DNA of 64,000 nt, from positions 2,108,001-2,172,000 of the forward strand of contig OY730440.1 in the NCBI GenBank assembly GCA_963422655.1. The letters are read 5' to 3'. The notes beneath the pieces are model-generated. The model had not been told where the DNA came from and did not search any database. It saw only the letters and a program-made list of their open reading frames with translations. This stretch comes from CATQHS01 sp963422655. GTDB taxonomy: Bacteria > Actinomycetota > Acidimicrobiia > Acidimicrobiales > Aldehydirespiratoraceae. Of this stretch, positions 7,217 to 16,396 are shown piece by piece (the stretch's first letter is position 1; each line of letters begins with the position of its first letter). The position numbers and the translations under genes are program-made.

Positions 7217-9373
7217 GGCCTGAACCTGCTCGATGTCGATATCGGAGGGACCTTCACCGACGCCTTCGTGGTGCTCGACGGACGCCAGGCCACCGGCAAG
7301 TCGCTCACCACCCACGCCGATCTCTCCGTTGGGATGCTCGAAGCCATCGGTGAGGCGGCCCGGCGGCTCGGCTACCAGCCCAGCGATGCCTTCGCGGCCG
7401 CCGAGCGGGTCAAGTACTCCACCACGGTGGGCACCAACGCGCTGATCGAGCGGACCGGTCCTCGGGTGGGGCTCATCGCCACCGCCGGCCAAGAGGACAC
7501 CATTCACGTGGCTCGGTCCCGGTCGTGGGCCGACGGCATGCCTTTGGATGTGCAGATCGACCGCACCCGGGCTCGCCGTCCCGATGATCTCGTGCCCCGC
7601 TCGCTGCGGGTCGGGGTCCGGGAGCGGGTCGATTGCTTCGGGACGGTCTTGATGCCCTTGCAGACCGACGACGTGCTGGCCGCTGTCGATCATCTCGTTC
7701 GCCAGGGCGTGCGGGCCATAGCGGTCTGTCTGACCTGGTCGTTCATGAACCCGACCCACGAGCGTCAGGTCGCCGAGATCGTCCAGCGCGAATACCCGGA
7801 ATCGACGCTGGGCCGGTGCCCGGTCCTGCTGTCCTCGGAGGTGGCACCCCGGCTCGACGAGTACCGGCGAAGTATCACCACCATCCTCAGCGCCTTTCTG
7901 GCCCCCGACACCGAGGAACACGTGATCGACCTCAGCGACCGGCTTCGTTCCCTCGGCTATCGCAAGCCGCTGCTGGTGACCCGCAACATCGGCGGGGTGG
8001 CCTCGCCCAGCCGGACCACAGCGCTGCATCTGCTCGGCAGCGGTCCGGTAGCGGGCCTGGCCGGCGCGGCCCGGATGGCCGATCACTACGGGCTCGACCG
8101 GGTGATCACTGCCGACATGGGCGGCACCAGCTTCGACGTGGGCCTCGTTCTCGACGGCCGGGACCGCAACTACGAGTTCGACCCGATCATCGACCGGTGG
8201 AGGGTTCACCTGCCGGTTATCGCCAACTACTCGATCGGAGCCGGCGGGGGCTCGATCGCCCATGTCACCGACTCCGGCGAATTACGGGTCGGGCCCCGCA
8301 GCGCCGGTTCCATGCCCGGCCCAGCCTGCTACGCCCAAGGCGGAACCGAGCCGACGGTCACCGACGCCGACGTGGTGCTGGGCTACATCGACCCCAGCTA
8401 CTTCCTGGGCGGGTCCATACCGCTGAGTCCACGGCTGGCCCGGCGGGCGCTGAAGCGCCGGATCGCCGACCCGCTCGGCATCGAGGTGAACGATGCGGCT
8501 CTGCGGGTGCGCCGGCTCATCGACGGTGTCATGGGCCAGGAGATCTATCGCCAGACCGCACTGGAAGGCCACGACCCCCGAGACTTCACCATGTTCGCCT
8601 TCGGCGGGGCCGGGCCCGTCCACGCCGCTGATATCGCTGGCTACGGGGACGTCGGCCGCATCGCTACTTTCCCGCACGGCAGCGAGTTCAACGCCTTCGG
8701 TGTGGCCACCATGCCGGTGCTGCAAACCTACGAACGCACCCGGATGATCGAGCTCTACGACGGCGACGACTACGCCACCGACGCTGCCGCCTTCAACCGG
8801 GTGGTGAGGGGGCTGGTCGAGTTGGCTGAACGCGACATGGTCGAGGAGGGGTTCAGCATCGATGCCGTGTCGCTGCGCCTGGAGCTGGATATGAACTATG
8901 GCGGTCAGCACCACACGGTGCGGCTCGATTCACCCCGGTTGTTCCTCGACGACCCCGACGACATCGTGGCGGTATGCGAGGCCTTCAACCGGGTCTTCGC
9001 TGCCACCTACGGGGCCGGCTCGATCCATCCCGACGGCGGGATTTTGGTGCAGCTCTTCCGCTTGGTGGCCGGAGCGGCTGGCGGCCAGTTGGTGGGTCTG
9101 CCCCCCATGACTGATACGGCGCCGCCTCGAAGGGCCGAGAGCCGACCGGTGACCCGGGCGGTGTGCTGGCCCGGTCTGGGCCCGGTCCCGACCCCGGTGT
9201 ACGAGCGAGGCCACCTACCCGCGGGGTTCTCGACGGAGGGCCCGGCGGTGATGGAGGATGTCGACACCGTGGTAACCGTGCCCCAGGGCTGGCTCTACAG
9301 CCTCGACGAGCATCGCACCGGATGGCTGAGGGCGCTGGAGCCACGACCGGCCGCCCCGGAGACGAAGCCATGA
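7148..9373 (+). CDS. Hydantoinase/oxoprolinase A-type ATPase subunit
   Basis: The roughly 741-residue product is full length for HyuA/acetone-carboxylase-beta proteins of the ASKHA ATPase superfamily. Phosphate-binding loops are visible at DVDIGGTFTDAFV (N-terminus) and DMGGTSFDVGLV (about residue 322), plus TTVGTNALIERTG and IGAGGGSIAHV. These subunits use ATP to activate the substrate while HyuB carries out the hydrolysis or carboxylation. The start is uncertain: ATG 7148 overlaps the gamma-like gene by 14 nt, and ATG 7184 in the second repeat copy gives a shorter leader. Neither has a well-spaced Shine-Dalgarno. It overlaps the next gene by 4 nt. Confidence 0.9.
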   Translation: MPLIDPEAGSLSMPSIDPEAGSPGLNLLDVDIGGTFTDAFVVLDGRQATGKSLTTHADLSVGMLEAIGEAARRLGYQPSDAFAAAERVKYSTTVGTNALIERTGPRVGLIATAGQEDTIHVARSRSWADGMPLDVQIDRTRARRPDDLVPRSLRVGVRERVDCFGTVLMPLQTDDVLAAVDHLVRQGVRAIAVCLTWSFMNPTHERQVAEIVQREYPESTLGRCPVLLSSEVAPRLDEYRRSITTILSAFLAPDTEEHVIDLSDRLRSLGYRKPLLVTRNIGGVASPSRTTALHLLGSGPVAGLAGAARMADHYGLDRVITADMGGTSFDVGLVLDGRDRNYEFDPIIDRWRVHLPVIANYSIGAGGGSIAHVTDSGELRVGPRSAGSMPGPACYAQGGTEPTVTDADVVLGYIDPSYFLGGSIPLSPRLARRALKRRIADPLGIEVNDAALRVRRLIDGVMGQEIYRQTALEGHDPRDFTMFAFGGAGPVHAADIAGYGDVGRIATFPHGSEFNAFGVATMPVLQTYERTRMIELYDGDDYATDAAAFNRVVRGLVELAERDMVEEGFSIDAVSLRLELDMNYGGQHHTVRLDSPRLFLDDPDDIVAVCEAFNRVFAATYGAGSIHPDGGILVQLFRLVAGAAGGQLVGLPPMTDTAPPRRAESRPVTRAVCWPGLGPVPTPVYERGHLPAGFSTEGPAVMEDVDTVVTVPQGWLYSLDEHRTGWLRALEPRPAAPETKP

Positions 9374-11559
9374 CCGCGCCGCCACTGCTGTCGGCGCTGG
9401 CTCCGTCGGGGCTGGACGTAGCCCGGATGGGTCTGGACGAGCGCATCGCTCGCTTCGCTCGGCCGCTGATGAAGCCCGGTCCCGGCCTCGACCCCGAAGT
9501 GCTGCACCGGGAGGTGCTGGAGGAGCCCACCGAGCTGGAGCGGGCCGGGGCCGGTCGCCTCGACCCGATCGACCTGGGGATCTTTCTGCACAAGCTCGAC
9601 TCGATGATCGACGACGGCCGCGACGTCTGCAAGTACCTGAGCATGGCCGAGATGCTCCAGGCCGGCGATCTCGGCGTCGGCGTCTTCACCGCCAAGGGCG
9701 ACTTGGCCGGCATGTCCACCGGCGTGGTTCTTCACGCCCTGCTGCACTACGGACCGGTCAAGTACGTGCTCAAGCACTACGTGGACGACCCCACGGTGGG
9801 ACTGGCCGACGGCGACATCTTCTTCTTCAACGATCCCGACGCCGGCGGGGTCCACACCTACGACCACTTCCTGATGATGCCGGTGTTCCGAGACGACGAT
9901 CTGCTGGCCTGGGTGGCCTGCGGTGGTCATCAGGGTGAGACCGGATCCCGGTCTCCAGGTGGCTGGTCACCCCAGATCGGCAGTCGATACGAGGAGGGCC
10001 TGCACGTCACGCCGCTGCGGGTGGGGCGGAACTTCGAGTTCCAGACCGACCACTTGGAGTTCCTCCTGAACTCGGTTCGCACTCCCCGGCAGAACTCACT
10101 GGACATGAAAGCCCGGCTGGCCGTGTGCGTGAGGTTGCGGCACCAGCTCCTGCGGGAGGTGGAGCGCCGCGGCGCCGATTTCGTGGCCGCCGGGCTGCGC
10201 CAGTCGATAGAGACCTCGGCTGCTCTGGCCCGTCGGCGCATCGCCAGCTTCAACGACGGCGTCTACCGGTCGGTGGTGTTCCTCGACACCATCGGCATCG
10301 ACGACGGGCTCATCCGCCTTCCCGTCGAGTTGCACAAACGGGGCGAGGAACTGGTCATCGACTTGGCCGGAGCCTCACCCGAACCCGGCATCGGGCCGTT
10401 CCACCTGCGCTGGCATCTGGCTCGGGCCGCCAGCGCCGCGGCCTTGTTCCCCACCGTGTTCAGAGGCCTGCGCTGGTCGATCGGGTTGTTCGACCCGGTG
10501 AAGCTCACCGCCCCGCCCAGCATCGTCAACGCCCCGAGCCGAGACTCCGGGACCGGTTCGGGCAGCCACACCGGGCGGGTCGTGGTCCAGGGACTGTTGC
10601 TGGCTGCCATGCGGATGCTGCACGACAGCCCCCACCGGACCGGGGTGGTGGCCCCGTTCGCCGAGAACCTCCTGCTCATCGGTTTCGGCGGTACCGGCCA
10701 GTACGGCAACCAGATCGCCGGAGGTCCGGCCAACGGCAACGCCACCGGCCAGGGGGCCCGATTCGACCTAGACGGTGAGCACAGCGCCGGTTTCTTCTGG
10801 GCCATGGTGGTGGATTGCCCCGGCCCCGAGGAGCAGGAACGGAAGTTCCCGTGGACCTATCTGTTCCGCAACCGGTTCGATCGTGACGTGTGCGGACTGG
10901 GCCGGTACCGGGGCGGAGTCGGCCTCACCGACTGCTTCGTGATCCACGGCACCGAGAGCCTGCGGTTCAACTCGGTCGGCACCGGGAGCCGGTTCACCAA
11001 GAACTACGGGCTGTTCGGGGGCTACTCCGGGGCGGCCCAGCCCCGCATCGTGATCCAGGGCTCAGATGTCAAGGCGCTGATGGCGGCCGGGGCCGACGAC
11101 CTGCCCATGAGCGTGCGAGAACTGGCCGACCAGCGCCGGATCTCGGGCCGGTACGTGTTCGGCCATCCCAACAGCGAGGGCGAGATCTGCCACGACGGTG
11201 ACGTATTCGTGCTGGCTCGGGGGTGCGGGGGCGGCTACGGCGATGTTCTGGAACGTGAACCGGGCGCCGTGCTGGCCGACGTCGCCGATGGGGTGACCTC
11301 GGTGGAGCTGGCCGCCCGCCTCTACGGGGTGGTCCTGACCCCGGGCCGGGATCGGGTCGATGTCGACGCCACCGAAGCCCGACGGGCCGAGATCCGGGCC
11401 GAGCGAAAACGGCTGGGCCGGCCCTACCACGAATTCGTGGCCGAGTGGTCCCGGCGTCGGCCTCCTCCCGAGGCGTTGAGGCACTACGGCGATTACCCGG
11501 TGCCGGTCCAGCTCGTGGACGGGCGGGAGTTCCCGGACCCCGGCTCACCGGGCCGATGA
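9370..11559 (+). CDS. Hydantoinase B/acetone carboxylase alpha-type subunit
   Basis: A 729-residue HyuB-family protein. Recognisable segments include DIFFFNDPDAGGVHTYDHFLMM, GGHQGETGSRSPGGWSP, a GTGQYGNQIAGGPAN region and a C-terminal EPGAVLADVADG. Acidic and His residues in the DP..GG.H.YD segment fit the metal site of this family. The length is closer to acetone/acetophenone carboxylase alpha subunits (over 700 residues) than to hydantoinase B (about 550-600). ATG 9370 overlaps the HyuA stop (ATGA), which implies translational coupling and subunit pairing. Confidence 0.88.
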   Translation: MTAPPLLSALAPSGLDVARMGLDERIARFARPLMKPGPGLDPEVLHREVLEEPTELERAGAGRLDPIDLGIFLHKLDSMIDDGRDVCKYLSMAEMLQAGDLGVGVFTAKGDLAGMSTGVVLHALLHYGPVKYVLKHYVDDPTVGLADGDIFFFNDPDAGGVHTYDHFLMMPVFRDDDLLAWVACGGHQGETGSRSPGGWSPQIGSRYEEGLHVTPLRVGRNFEFQTDHLEFLLNSVRTPRQNSLDMKARLAVCVRLRHQLLREVERRGADFVAAGLRQSIETSAALARRRIASFNDGVYRSVVFLDTIGIDDGLIRLPVELHKRGEELVIDLAGASPEPGIGPFHLRWHLARAASAAALFPTVFRGLRWSIGLFDPVKLTAPPSIVNAPSRDSGTGSGSHTGRVVVQGLLLAAMRMLHDSPHRTGVVAPFAENLLLIGFGGTGQYGNQIAGGPANGNATGQGARFDLDGEHSAGFFWAMVVDCPGPEEQERKFPWTYLFRNRFDRDVCGLGRYRGGVGLTDCFVIHGTESLRFNSVGTGSRFTKNYGLFGGYSGAAQPRIVIQGSDVKALMAAGADDLPMSVRELADQRRISGRYVFGHPNSEGEICHDGDVFVLARGCGGGYGDVLEREPGAVLADVADGVTSVELAARLYGVVLTPGRDRVDVDATEARRAEIRAERKRLGRPYHEFVAEWSRRRPPPEALRHYGDYPVPVQLVDGREFPDPGSPGR

Positions 11560-11630
11560 GTTCTCTGAACGTCGGTACGCTGACAACGGGCGGCAGTTCG
11601 GGAAGTAACGCCGCCTGACGGAGTGCGAGC

Positions 11631-14345
11631 ATGAGATCCGATGACTCCATCACCAGCGCGCAATCGCTGCCGAGGGGCGCCGTGTTTCACCGATGCGCTC
11701 TCCAGGTCAACCCGTCGAGTTACAGCGCCACCTTTAGAGGCCAGGAAGCTGGCGGCGGCGCCGATGCGCACGCGAAGGCCATAGTCGAGAAAGCGGCCGA
11801 AATCGGTATTTCCGTGCTCGCGGTTACCAATCACAATGACGTGAGTGAAGTGCGGGCGTTCCAAGCTGCTGCTGCGGGTCTCGACGTGAGAATTATCCCT
11901 GGCTTCGAGCTTGCTTCCTCTGAAGGTATTCACGTTCTATGCCTTTATCCTCCGAGCACCAGCCAGGCTGCGCTCGGCCGGTTCCTCGGCGCGTTCGGAA
12001 TCCTCGACACCACGCCTTCTTCGAACTTGTCGGGAGAATCTTTCGGAAAGATACTCGAGATGGTCCGAGACCAAGGCGGGCTCACCATTGCTGCGCATGT
12101 GACAACCAGTAAGGGACTGTTCACGGCTCTCGAAGGGCAGGCACGGATCAAGGCTTGGAAAAGCGAGAATCTCTTCGCTATTCAAATACCGGGAGATATC
12201 GATGGCCTGCCTCAGGGTCTGCGCGAAATAGTCCAGAACTCTAACTGTGACTATAAACGTCATCAAGCTGTGAGTGACAGCCAGGCCGTGGCCGTTGTCA
12301 ACGCGAAAGATGTCACTACTCCTGATGATCTAGAGCATCCGTCAGCCAGTTGCTTGATCAAGATGTCCGATGTGAGCATCGAGGGATTACGCCAAGCATT
12401 CCTCGACCCTGGCTCACGTATCCGCCTCGATCCCACCGGGTACGAGCCAGAACACGAGCCGGGGCGAGGGAAGCACTCCGAACTCGTTTCCCTCACTTGG
12501 AAAGGGGGATTCCTCGACGGCATAGCGATCCACATGAACCCCAATCTCAACGTACTGGTCGGGGGGCGCGGTGCCGGAAAGTCCACGGTAATCGAAAGCT
12601 TGCGCTACGTTTTGGGCTTGGATCCTGTTGGGGACGAAGCTCTCAAGACTCACCAGGGGATCGTGCGTGGAGTGCTCCGGAGCGGGACGGCGATTTCACT
12701 GATCGTGCGTTGCTTTCATCCGGCGAAACATGAATACCGGATCGAACGCACCGTTCCGAATCCACCTGTGGTTCGCGACGCGAGTGGTTCCATCCTGAAT
12801 CTGCTCCCAGAGGATGTCTTCCCACACGTCGAGATATATGGACAACATGAAATTTCTGAGCTCACCAGGAGTCGTGAAAAGCTCACTCGCCTTCTTGATC
12901 GCTTCGTCGAAGACGACCCTTCCTTGTATCGACGCAAAGCCGATGTCCGTCGCGACCTCGAAAAGACGAGGCGGGCCATTGTCGATGTGAGTGCGGAACT
13001 GCGTGATATAGAGGAGCGGTTGGCGGTGATGCCCGGTTTGCAGGAGACGCTCAAGCGTTTTCAGGAGGCTGGTATCGAGGACCGTCTACGCGAGCAGAGC
13101 CTGATCGTGCGCGAGGAAAGGGTGCTCGATTCGATTCCCGAGCGGCTGGAGCCGTTTCGCGAGTGCATGGAAAACCTTCGCCAGCAGATCCCCATCGACC
13201 GTGTGTTCTTGTCGTCTCGAGCCCTCGAAGATCTTCCGGGTAAGGAGATCCTCTCAGGCGCCGACGACCTTCTCGGTCATCTGAGCCGAGACCTCGACCA
13301 GTTGGTGAGCCAATTCGAAGACGCCCTCGGGCGGGTGGAGAAAGGAATCGACGGGATTCGGTCCCGCTGGAACGAGCGCAAGAGCAAGATTCAGGCTACC
13401 TACGAGGCGATTCTCCGTGAGCTTCAGAAGTCGGAGTTGGATGGTGAGGAGTTCATCCGTCTGCGGCGTGAACTCGAGAACCTCAGCCCGCTCCGGGAAC
13501 GCGAAGCGCTGTTGAGAGAGTTGGAATCCGGGCACCTCGAACAGCGGCGCCAACTGCGCACCGAGTGGGAAGACCTCAAGGCCGAGGAGTTTCAGCGCTT
13601 CGAACGGGCCGCGGGGACGGTTGGCAGGAAGCTTCACGGGCATGTTCGAGTGAAGGTCTCCGCCGTCGGTAATCGAGAGCCGTTGCTCCAACTACTGAAA
13701 AAAGCAATCACCGGTCGCCGGGCCGAAGCCATAAGAATTCTCGACGAGGTAGAGGAGTTTTCGCTACCGCAATTTGTCGATACCTGCCGGGAGGGTCCCG
13801 ATGCAGTGATGAAAACTTATGGAATCACGGCGGCACAGGCGAAACTCCTCGCCGGTGTATCCGACGAGACCCTGATGTGCATAGAAGAACTGGAACTGCC
13901 GCCTGCGACCGAAATCCAGCTCAATACGGCTCCTTCCGGTGAGTCACCGTCATGGCAGGTGCTCGAGGACCTCTCGACCGGGCAGAAGGCCACGGCTGTG
14001 CTGCTGCTTTTGCTGCTCGAATCCGGTGCTCCGCTCATCATCGATCAACCCGAGGACGACCTCGACAACCGCTTCATCACCGAAGTTGTGGTTCCCGCAA
14101 TGCGCAAAGAGAAGCATCGGCGCCAGTTCGTCTTCTCGACTCACAACGCCAATATCCCGGTGCTCGGTGACGCGGAACTGATCCTGGGTCTCACGGCTTT
14201 CGGAGAAGGCTCCGCAGGAGAGGCACGCATCTCCACGGACCACATGGGCTCGATCGATGAACTGCCAGTGAGGGAGATGATCGAAGAAATCCTCGAAGGA
14301 GGCAGGGACGCCTTCGAGACCCGGCGTCGTAAGTACGGATTCTGA
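11631..14345 (+). CDS. PHP/SMC-like AAA ATPase, TrlF/Ppl-type putative defence protein
   Basis: The 904-residue protein has an N-terminal PHP-like phosphoesterase region (TNHNDV near residue 66, PGFELASSEGIHVLCLYP near 90, AAHVTTSKG near 155). An SMC/RecN-like ATPase follows: Walker A GGRGAGKST near 310, a long charged helical middle, signature DLSTGQKAT near 780 and Walker B PLIIDQPEDDLDNR near 802. This combination matches proteins NCBI calls TrlF and the Ppl antiphage proteins of Gao et al. 2020. The usual HxH of PHP motif I is absent (LQVNP). Composition is less GC-rich than the neighbours, suggesting transfer. The partner gene follows after 6 nt. Confidence 0.82.
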   Translation: MRSDDSITSAQSLPRGAVFHRCALQVNPSSYSATFRGQEAGGGADAHAKAIVEKAAEIGISVLAVTNHNDVSEVRAFQAAAAGLDVRIIPGFELASSEGIHVLCLYPPSTSQAALGRFLGAFGILDTTPSSNLSGESFGKILEMVRDQGGLTIAAHVTTSKGLFTALEGQARIKAWKSENLFAIQIPGDIDGLPQGLREIVQNSNCDYKRHQAVSDSQAVAVVNAKDVTTPDDLEHPSASCLIKMSDVSIEGLRQAFLDPGSRIRLDPTGYEPEHEPGRGKHSELVSLTWKGGFLDGIAIHMNPNLNVLVGGRGAGKSTVIESLRYVLGLDPVGDEALKTHQGIVRGVLRSGTAISLIVRCFHPAKHEYRIERTVPNPPVVRDASGSILNLLPEDVFPHVEIYGQHEISELTRSREKLTRLLDRFVEDDPSLYRRKADVRRDLEKTRRAIVDVSAELRDIEERLAVMPGLQETLKRFQEAGIEDRLREQSLIVREERVLDSIPERLEPFRECMENLRQQIPIDRVFLSSRALEDLPGKEILSGADDLLGHLSRDLDQLVSQFEDALGRVEKGIDGIRSRWNERKSKIQATYEAILRELQKSELDGEEFIRLRRELENLSPLREREALLRELESGHLEQRRQLRTEWEDLKAEEFQRFERAAGTVGRKLHGHVRVKVSAVGNREPLLQLLKKAITGRRAEAIRILDEVEEFSLPQFVDTCREGPDAVMKTYGITAAQAKLLAGVSDETLMCIEELELPPATEIQLNTAPSGESPSWQVLEDLSTGQKATAVLLLLLLESGAPLIIDQPEDDLDNRFITEVVVPAMRKEKHRRQFVFSTHNANIPVLGDAELILGLTAFGEGSAGEARISTDHMGSIDELPVREMIEEILEGGRDAFETRRRKYGF

Positions 14346-14354
14346 GGGTATGTG

Positions 14355-15590
14355 ATGAACCGGACCGAGTTGGCGGAACTGATCAGAAACTCCGAGAACT
14401 CGGGTGTGGAGTTCAAGAGCGACGGCATCAGGCCGGAGAAACTTGCCGAAGAAATCGTGGCTCTTCTGAATCTGCGAGGCGGCCATATTCTGCTCGGTGT
14501 AGAGGACAGCGGATCGGTTTCGGGACTCAAACGGGATCCTCGCGATGCCGAAGAATGGGTCATGCAGGTGGCACGCGACCATGTTCAACCCGCGATAACA
14601 CCCTCTTGGGAGACTCTGAAATGGAAGTCCATGACGATCGTAGGTGTGATCTCTCTTCCCGAGAATGCTCCGGACAGGCCTTACAAAGCAAAGCGTGGGT
14701 CGGCTTGGATCACCAAGGTGAGAGTGGGAACGACTACGCGCAATGCAACCCGTGAAGAGGAGGCCCGCCTCTACCAACAGGTAGGGCAGTTGCAGTATGG
14801 CTTGAAGCCCGTGCCGGGAGCCTCGATCGAAACTCTCGATCAGCGTCGTTTACATGACTATTTCTTTCGGGTCTTGGGAGGCGATGGCCCCGGTGGCGAT
14901 GATGTCGATGAATGGGAGAGACTGTTGCTGAATCTGGATCTGGCGACGGCTTCATCGGGACGTACGGACGTGACGATCAACGCGATGTTGCTGTTCGGAA
15001 AGAATCCCAAACAGAAGCTCCCGCAGTCAGGTATCCGAGCCATATGTTACCCCGGCGAGGAGCCCGACTACGCAGCCCGCGCCGATGAGGATCTGAAGGG
15101 GCCTCTGGTCCCCCTCGGCGGGCAGGACGGCTCGCGGCTCGAATCAGGTTTGATCGATCAGGCGTGGAGTTTCGTGACGCGCAACACGACAACTTCGGCT
15201 CACCTCGACGGAATGCGCCGGGTCGACGAGTGGGACTATCCCCCCGAGGTTGTGCGCGAGGCTGTTTGCAATGCCTTGGTCCATCGTGATTACAGCATTG
15301 CGGGCACGGACATCATGCTGAACATTTTTTCTGATCGTCTGGAGATCGTGAGCCCGGGCGGCCTACCCAACACGGTCACGCCCGAAGGTATGAAATCGGG
15401 TCTGCGTTATGCGCGCAACCAGACACTGGTCAACGTGATACGTGATTACGGGTATGTCGAAGCTCGTGGAATGGGTATTCGGAACAAGATCATTCCGGGA
15501 ATGAAGGCTCACAACGGTACCGAGCCGGATCTGGTCGCAGAAGAAAGTCGGTTCATCATGCGTTTGTGGAGGAAACCGAGCCCCAGATGA
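14355..15590 (+). CDS. AlbA_2 (Schlafen-like) / GHKL ATP-binding protein
   Basis: The roughly 411-residue protein starts with an AlbA_2 domain (NSGVEFKSDGIRPEKLAEEI, then NLRGGHILLGVEDSG). It ends with a RecG-like HATPase_c_4 domain (EAVCNALVHRDYSIAGTDI, RLEIVSPGGLPNTVTPEG). Such proteins occur as predicted regulators or as toxin and defence partners. GAGGG at 14344-14348 is six bases before ATG 14355, better spaced than GTG 14352. It lies 6-9 nt behind the TrlF-like gene, and its own stop overlaps the next ATG (15587), so it is probably co-translated with both neighbours. Confidence 0.82.
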   Translation: MNRTELAELIRNSENSGVEFKSDGIRPEKLAEEIVALLNLRGGHILLGVEDSGSVSGLKRDPRDAEEWVMQVARDHVQPAITPSWETLKWKSMTIVGVISLPENAPDRPYKAKRGSAWITKVRVGTTTRNATREEEARLYQQVGQLQYGLKPVPGASIETLDQRRLHDYFFRVLGGDGPGGDDVDEWERLLLNLDLATASSGRTDVTINAMLLFGKNPKQKLPQSGIRAICYPGEEPDYAARADEDLKGPLVPLGGQDGSRLESGLIDQAWSFVTRNTTTSAHLDGMRRVDEWDYPPEVVREAVCNALVHRDYSIAGTDIMLNIFSDRLEIVSPGGLPNTVTPEGMKSGLRYARNQTLVNVIRDYGYVEARGMGIRNKIIPGMKAHNGTEPDLVAEESRFIMRLWRKPSPR

Positions 15591-16396
15591 GCCGGCTGGT
15601 GGCTTTGGTTTCTCCGCTGACATGTGCCGGGGCTTTGAACCGGGCCTGGCCCGACGACACCGACAGCCAGGTTCGCTGTCTCGACGAGGGTACGCGGGCT
15701 ATGGGTTTGGACCTTTGCTGCGCCCCCTGGTCGCCTCGAGCCGAGGACGTGGCTGTGCGAGCCGAGCTGGCCGGCGGGGTAAGCCCTGCCGCGATCTCCG
15801 GCCTGTCAAAGACCATGCCCGAGACTGGGGCAGAGACCGTCTTTGCGGGTCTCGACGCAGTGACGGCCGGTCTGGTCCGCACCCCGGGCGCGGCCCCGGT
15901 GGTCGGGTTGGTATCGGGTCCGGGAGCATTGAAGGCCCGTAACGGCGAGGACACCGTTGAAGCCCTCGACGCTGCCTCCGACTTGGCCGCGGCCCGGATC
16001 CAGGCCCTGGCCGGCTGTGGAGTGGACCGAGTGATGGTGCTGGAGACCGGCGTCGGCGATCCCGAGCCGGTGGCCGAGGCCCACCGCCCCCTGCTGCGGG
16101 CTTCTGCTCATCTCCGGCTGGAAGTTCTCGTGGTGATTACCGGGATGGGCGACCCGGCATCACTCGGCTACCGGCACTGGGTTTCGGCTCGAGGTTGCGC
16201 CGACGGCCTGGGCTTCCTACCGGCCACTGCCTTCGAATCGGCCTCGGCGCTCACCGCCCATCTCGATCAGGGTCTGGTCGGGCTGGGCTCAGCCGATGAG
16301 GTCGTCACGGCCCCCCTGGGAGCAGTCATCGATCCCGGTCTGATCCGGAAAGCGGCTGGGTTGGTCGCCGCCGCGGGAACCGGAGGAAGCCGATGA
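15587..16396 (+). CDS. Uroporphyrinogen decarboxylase-like TIM-barrel protein (tentative)
   Basis: This 269-residue protein resembles UroD-type or methyltransferase barrels in its segments VGLVSGPGALKARNG and ALAGCGVDRVMVLETGVGD, which correspond to the family pattern of a GP turn followed by a helix and a VDxxxxxE strand. It is shorter than UroD (about 340 residues) and no catalytic residues are assigned. ATG 15587 overlaps the stop of the AlbA_2 gene, and its own stop overlaps ATG 16393. The unusual pairing with a HyuA-like gene suggests a specialised substrate. The family call is uncertain. Confidence 0.42.
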   Translation: MSRLVALVSPLTCAGALNRAWPDDTDSQVRCLDEGTRAMGLDLCCAPWSPRAEDVAVRAELAGGVSPAAISGLSKTMPETGAETVFAGLDAVTAGLVRTPGAAPVVGLVSGPGALKARNGEDTVEALDAASDLAAARIQALAGCGVDRVMVLETGVGDPEPVAEAHRPLLRASAHLRLEVLVVITGMGDPASLGYRHWVSARGCADGLGFLPATAFESASALTAHLDQGLVGLGSADEVVTAPLGAVIDPGLIRKAAGLVAAAGTGGSR

